A stretch of DNA of 64,000 nt from Lutispora saccharofermentans (GTDB lineage Bacteria > Bacillota > Clostridia > Lutisporales > Lutisporaceae), in NCBI RefSeq assembly GCF_024363565.1, contig NZ_JAJEKE010000007.1, positions 106,982 through 170,981 of the forward strand, written 5' to 3'. Positions within the stretch are counted from its first letter, which is position 1, and every line of letters starts with the position of its first letter. Shown here one piece after another: positions 61,450 to 64,000 of this stretch. Under the pieces are notes generated by a model. It was not told where the DNA came from. It searched no databases and saw only the letters and a list, made by a program, of their open reading frames with translations. Both the position numbers and the translations under genes were made by a program.

Positions 61450-62220
61450 TTATACTAAATTTAGTCGTTTTATGTGGCTTACATGATTATTTTCATCAAT
61501 TCTTAGTAAAACTGCATTCATTTGTCCTGAATCTTCCTCAGCTTCAAATCTTCCGGGAAGGCTTGATATGAATTTCTTAATTATTATGTCCTTTTTTACG
61601 CCGAGCACAGAATTCAAAGGCCCTGTCATCCCTACATCAGTTATGTAGCCTGTGCCTTTTGGCAGTATGCGTTCATCAGCGGTTTGTACATGAGTGTGAG
61701 TACCTAATACAGCCGTAATACGGCCATCAAGAAACCAGCCCATGGCAATTTTTTCAGAAGTGGCTTCTGCATGAAAATCCAGTATTTTTATTTCCGCATT
61801 ATCTCCTATCTCAGAGAGGAGACTTTCAATCGTTTTGAATGGGCATTCAATGCAATCCATAAATACTCTTCCGCACATGTTGATAATCACTGCTTTGCGG
61901 CCATTTACTTCTACAATTACATAAGGCTTGCCAGGGGTTCCCTGTGGATAATTTGCAGGTCTTACCAGACGATCTGCATCATCAATAAAGTCAAAAATCT
62001 TTTTTTGCGCCCATGCATGATTCCCTAAAGTTATAACATCTATTCCATAACTGAGCAAATCTTCATATATTTCCTTTGTTATACCTACACCGCCGGCGCT
62101 GTTTTCTCCATTGGCAATGATCAAATCAACGGAATTCTCCTCTTTAATTCTTGACAGATTCTCTTTTATCAAATTTCTTCCTGTTCTTCCGAATATGTCA
62201 CCAATAAATAATATGACCAT
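61450..62220 (-). CDS. ymdB: YmdB-type metallophosphoesterase (TIGR00282)
   Basis: 256 aa from ATG 62220 with GGAGG; an upstream in-frame start would lie before the SD. Metal-binding residues in FIGDIFG, NGENSAGGVG, LGNHAW, DFHAEATSEK and GTHTHVQTAD. YmdB hydrolyses 2',3'-cAMP in vitro and affects biofilm and motility decisions in Bacillus; it lies next to rny as there. Confidence 0.93.
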   Translation of the reverse strand: MVILFIGDIFGRTGRNLIKENLSRIKEENSVDLIIANGENSAGGVGITKEIYEDLLSYGIDVITLGNHAWAQKKIFDFIDDADRLVRPANYPQGTPGKPYVIVEVNGRKAVIINMCGRVFMDCIECPFKTIESLLSEIGDNAEIKILDFHAEATSEKIAMGWFLDGRITAVLGTHTHVQTADERILPKGTGYITDVGMTGPLNSVLGVKKDIIIKKFISSLPGRFEAEEDSGQMNAVLLRIDENNHVSHIKRLNLV

Positions 62221-62299
62221 TTTTACCGTCCTCCTCAAGAATATTATCATTGCTTATGTAATAAGTATTATACCATTATGTAATAATTATATATATTTT

Positions 62300-62328
62300 A
62301 AAAAGAACGGTTAAGACCGTTCTTTTTT
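62300..62328 (-). terminator. intrinsic terminator of rny
   Basis: Stem AAAAAGAACGGT / ACCGTTCTTTTT with loop TAAG (plus strand 62300-62328); T tracts on both strands. It separates rny from ymdB. Confidence 0.8.
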
Positions 62329-63866
62329 CATTTTGCATATTCAATTGCCCTTGTTTCTCTGATCACATTTATTTTTATTTGACCGGGATATTCGAGTTCA
62401 TCCTCTATCCTTTTCACTATATCCCTAGCGATATAAACTATTTCAGAATCGCTTATATCCTCAGGTTTTACCATAATTCTTATTTCTCTACCGGCTTGAA
62501 TTGCAAAAGATTTTTCTACTCCATCAAAGGAATTTGCTATTTCCTCGAGTTTTTCAAGTCTCTTTATATAGGACTCTAATGTCTCTCTCCTGGCACCGGG
62601 CCTTGCGGCAGAAATTGCATCTGCGGCCTGCACCAGCACTGCTTCTACAGTATTTGCTTCCACATCACCATGATGGGCTAATATAGCATGTATGACTTCT
62701 GGAGACTCCTTATATTTCTTTGCCAAATCAGCACCAATTTGTACATGTGGACCTTCAACCTCATGGTCTACTGCCTTACCTATATCATGCAGTAAACCTG
62801 CTCTTTTCGCAAGATTTACATCAGCTCCTAATTCAGCGGCCATAGCTGCAGCTAAATGGGATACTTCGATGGAATGATTCAGCACGCTTTGTCCATAGCT
62901 TGTTCTGAATCTAAGCCTGCCAAGTAATTTTATGAGCTCAGGATGCAAGCCATGTACTCCTGTATCGAAAGTAGCCTGCTCTCCTTGCTCTCGGATATAA
63001 TTCTCAACTTCTTTTTTTGACTTTTCAACCATTTCTTCAATTCTAGCTGGATGTATTCTGCCGTCAATTATCAGCTTTTCTAAAGCTACACGGGCGATTT
63101 CCCTTCTTATCGGGTCAAAACCGGACAAAATAACGGCTTCCGGTGTATCATCAATAATTAAGTCGACTCCTGTAAGAGTCTCTAATGTCCTAATATTTCT
63201 TCCTTCTCTTCCAATTATTCTGCCTTTCATCTCATCATTTGGCAATGATACTACAGAAACAGTTGTTTCTGCTACATGATCGGCTGCATTTTTCTGAATA
63301 GCATATGCTATTATTTCCTTTGACTTTCTATCTGCTTCTTCTTTCGCTTTCGTTTCAATGTCCTTAATCATTATAGCAGCTTCATGTCTGATTTGCTTCT
63401 CAATATCATTCAGAAGCAGTTGCCTGGCTTCTTCGGACGACAAGTTTGATATATGTTCCAGTTCTTTTAGCTGTTTATTATATAGCTCCTGAACCTCATC
63501 ATGAACTTTCTGAATTTCTTTTTGCTTTTTGCTTATTATCTCTTCTCTCTGCTCAACAGCCTCAACCTTTTTATCAAAAAGCTCTTCTCTTTGCAGAAGT
63601 CTTCTCTCTATTCTCTGAATTTCATTTCTTCTATCCTTAATCTCTCTATCTAATTCAGACCTTGATTTATGAATTTCTTCTTTTGCTTCTAGCAAAATTT
63701 CTTTCTTTCTTGTCTCCGCATCCTTTTGGGCATCATCTACTATTTTTTTTGCTGCTTCCTCTGCATTTTTAATTTTTGACTCAGCAATAAATCTTCTAAT
63801 AAAATACCCAGCAACAAGGCAAACTAAACCAACTGCTATACTTATAACAGTATTTATTGTAGTTAT
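62328..63866 (-). CDS. rny: ribonuclease Y, probable ATA start
   Basis: 512 aa if translation starts at ATA 63866. Between the in-frame TAA at 63884-63882 and a TTG at 63695 there is no ATG, GTG, TTG or CTG in this frame, yet the region encodes the expected N-terminal membrane helix ([20 protein letters not shown]) and start of the coiled coil. AAGGAGGTG (63883-63875) lies 8 nt before the ATA. Domains: membrane helix (4-24), coiled coil (25-200), KH (about 212-272, [12 protein letters not shown]), HD (about 325-420, LLHDIGKA). RNase Y starts mRNA decay at the membrane. Length from ATA equals the usual length. Confidence 0.9.
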   Translation of the reverse strand: MTTINTVISIAVGLVCLVAGYFIRRFIAESKIKNAEEAAKKIVDDAQKDAETRKKEILLEAKEEIHKSRSELDREIKDRRNEIQRIERRLLQREELFDKKVEAVEQREEIISKKQKEIQKVHDEVQELYNKQLKELEHISNLSSEEARQLLLNDIEKQIRHEAAIMIKDIETKAKEEADRKSKEIIAYAIQKNAADHVAETTVSVVSLPNDEMKGRIIGREGRNIRTLETLTGVDLIIDDTPEAVILSGFDPIRREIARVALEKLIIDGRIHPARIEEMVEKSKKEVENYIREQGEQATFDTGVHGLHPELIKLLGRLRFRTSYGQSVLNHSIEVSHLAAAMAAELGADVNLAKRAGLLHDIGKAVDHEVEGPHVQIGADLAKKYKESPEVIHAILAHHGDVEANTVEAVLVQAADAISAARPGARRETLESYIKRLEKLEEIANSFDGVEKSFAIQAGREIRIMVKPEDISDSEIVYIARDIVKRIEDELEYPGQIKINVIRETRAIEYAK

Positions 63867-63955
63867 AGTATTTTCACCTCCTTAGTCTTTCAATATGAAA
63901 TTATCTAAGACCATTATTATTTTGTATAATTCCTTTGATACACCATATCAAAATA

Positions 63956-63984
63956 ATTCTATATCTTTTAGTTTTTTTTGTCAA
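63956..63984 (-). promoter_or_regulatory. sigma-A promoter of rny
   Basis: Minus strand TTGACA (63984-63979), 17-nt spacer, TAGAAT (63961-63956). The leader to the ATA is about 83 nt and contains a short hairpin TTTGATA / TATCAAA near 63933-63951. Confidence 0.7.
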
Positions 63985-64000
63985 GTTGCTGGAAATTTAG

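Overview
The window is an AT-rich chromosomal segment from an anaerobic, endospore-forming Clostridia (Firmicutes), probably of the Clostridiaceae type; I cannot name the species. The reasons are the order dxs-tlyA-nadK-argR-recN-spoIVB-spo0A, the sporulation genes spoIIM, gerW/ytfJ and spoVS and a CotS-type coat gene, the ferredoxin-dependent KorDABC enzyme, the IspH-ribosomal protein S1 fusion, strong Shine-Dalgarno sequences, frequent TTG/GTG starts and U-rich intrinsic terminators. No rRNA, CRISPR array, prophage or insertion sequence with a transposase was seen.

Layout. 1-7.2 kb: end of dxs, tlyA, nadK, argR, recN, then spoIVB and spo0A; spo0A has a sigma-H promoter overlapping a Spo0A box. 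7.3-10.3 kb: cardiolipin synthase and a 42-codon ORF (both minus), then ADP-ribose pyrophosphatase and spoIIM. 10.3-16.8 kb: xerD and the nucleoside-salvage operon deoB, two purine nucleoside phosphorylase paralogues, pdp, then a DacF-type carboxypeptidase. 17-20.6 kb: an M50 protease, scpA-scpB, ytfI-ytfJ, a MazG-like gene. 20.6-24.4 kb: a second D,D-carboxypeptidase, a GNAT protein, a carboxyltransferase alpha subunit and an unknown zinc-finger protein. 24.5-30.4 kb: surE, korDABC, an RpiR regulator, glutamate dehydrogenase. 30.5-36.5 kb: an HI0933 flavoprotein, a membrane protein, cmk-plsC-ispH/rpsA, cheR. 36.5-38.1 kb: tRNA-Met, tRNA-Phe and tRNA-Pro around a CotS-like gene. 38.3-44.3 kb: a beta-CASP hydrolase, a Rad52-like protein, a hairpin-rich intergenic region and livHMGF. 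44.4-55 kb: miaB-mutS-mutL-miaA-hfq-ynbB, then a long glutamine synthetase. 55-58 kb: the SOS pair lexA/yneA, a Cys-rich acidic protein, xerC, tRNA-Trp. 58.2-64 kb (minus): a decayed ABC-transporter binding-protein gene, an aspartate aminotransferase, a PHP phosphoesterase, spoVS, ymdB and rny.

How the genes fit together. Most of the window is housekeeping: isoprenoid, NADP and membrane-lipid synthesis, DNA repair, nucleoside salvage, tRNA modification and RNA decay. Nitrogen and 2-oxoglutarate metabolism (KorDABC, glutamate dehydrogenase, glutamine synthetase, BCAA uptake) and sporulation run through it. Several control regions can be read directly: sigma-H promoters for spo0A and spoVS, a candidate sigma-E promoter for spoIIM, and three LexA boxes between lexA and yneA.

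The most unusual observations are (i) a 110-129 nt cloverleaf-folding repeat in three copies, each 24-30 nt upstream of a start codon, one bounded by an exact 7-bp target duplication; (ii) rny with no ATG, GTG, TTG or CTG available for its full-length N-terminus, apparently starting at ATA behind a perfect SD; (iii) a promoter-driven structured RNA candidate at 40.6 kb; and (iv) a PNP paralogue whose purine-recognition residues have changed towards the MTA-phosphorylase pattern.
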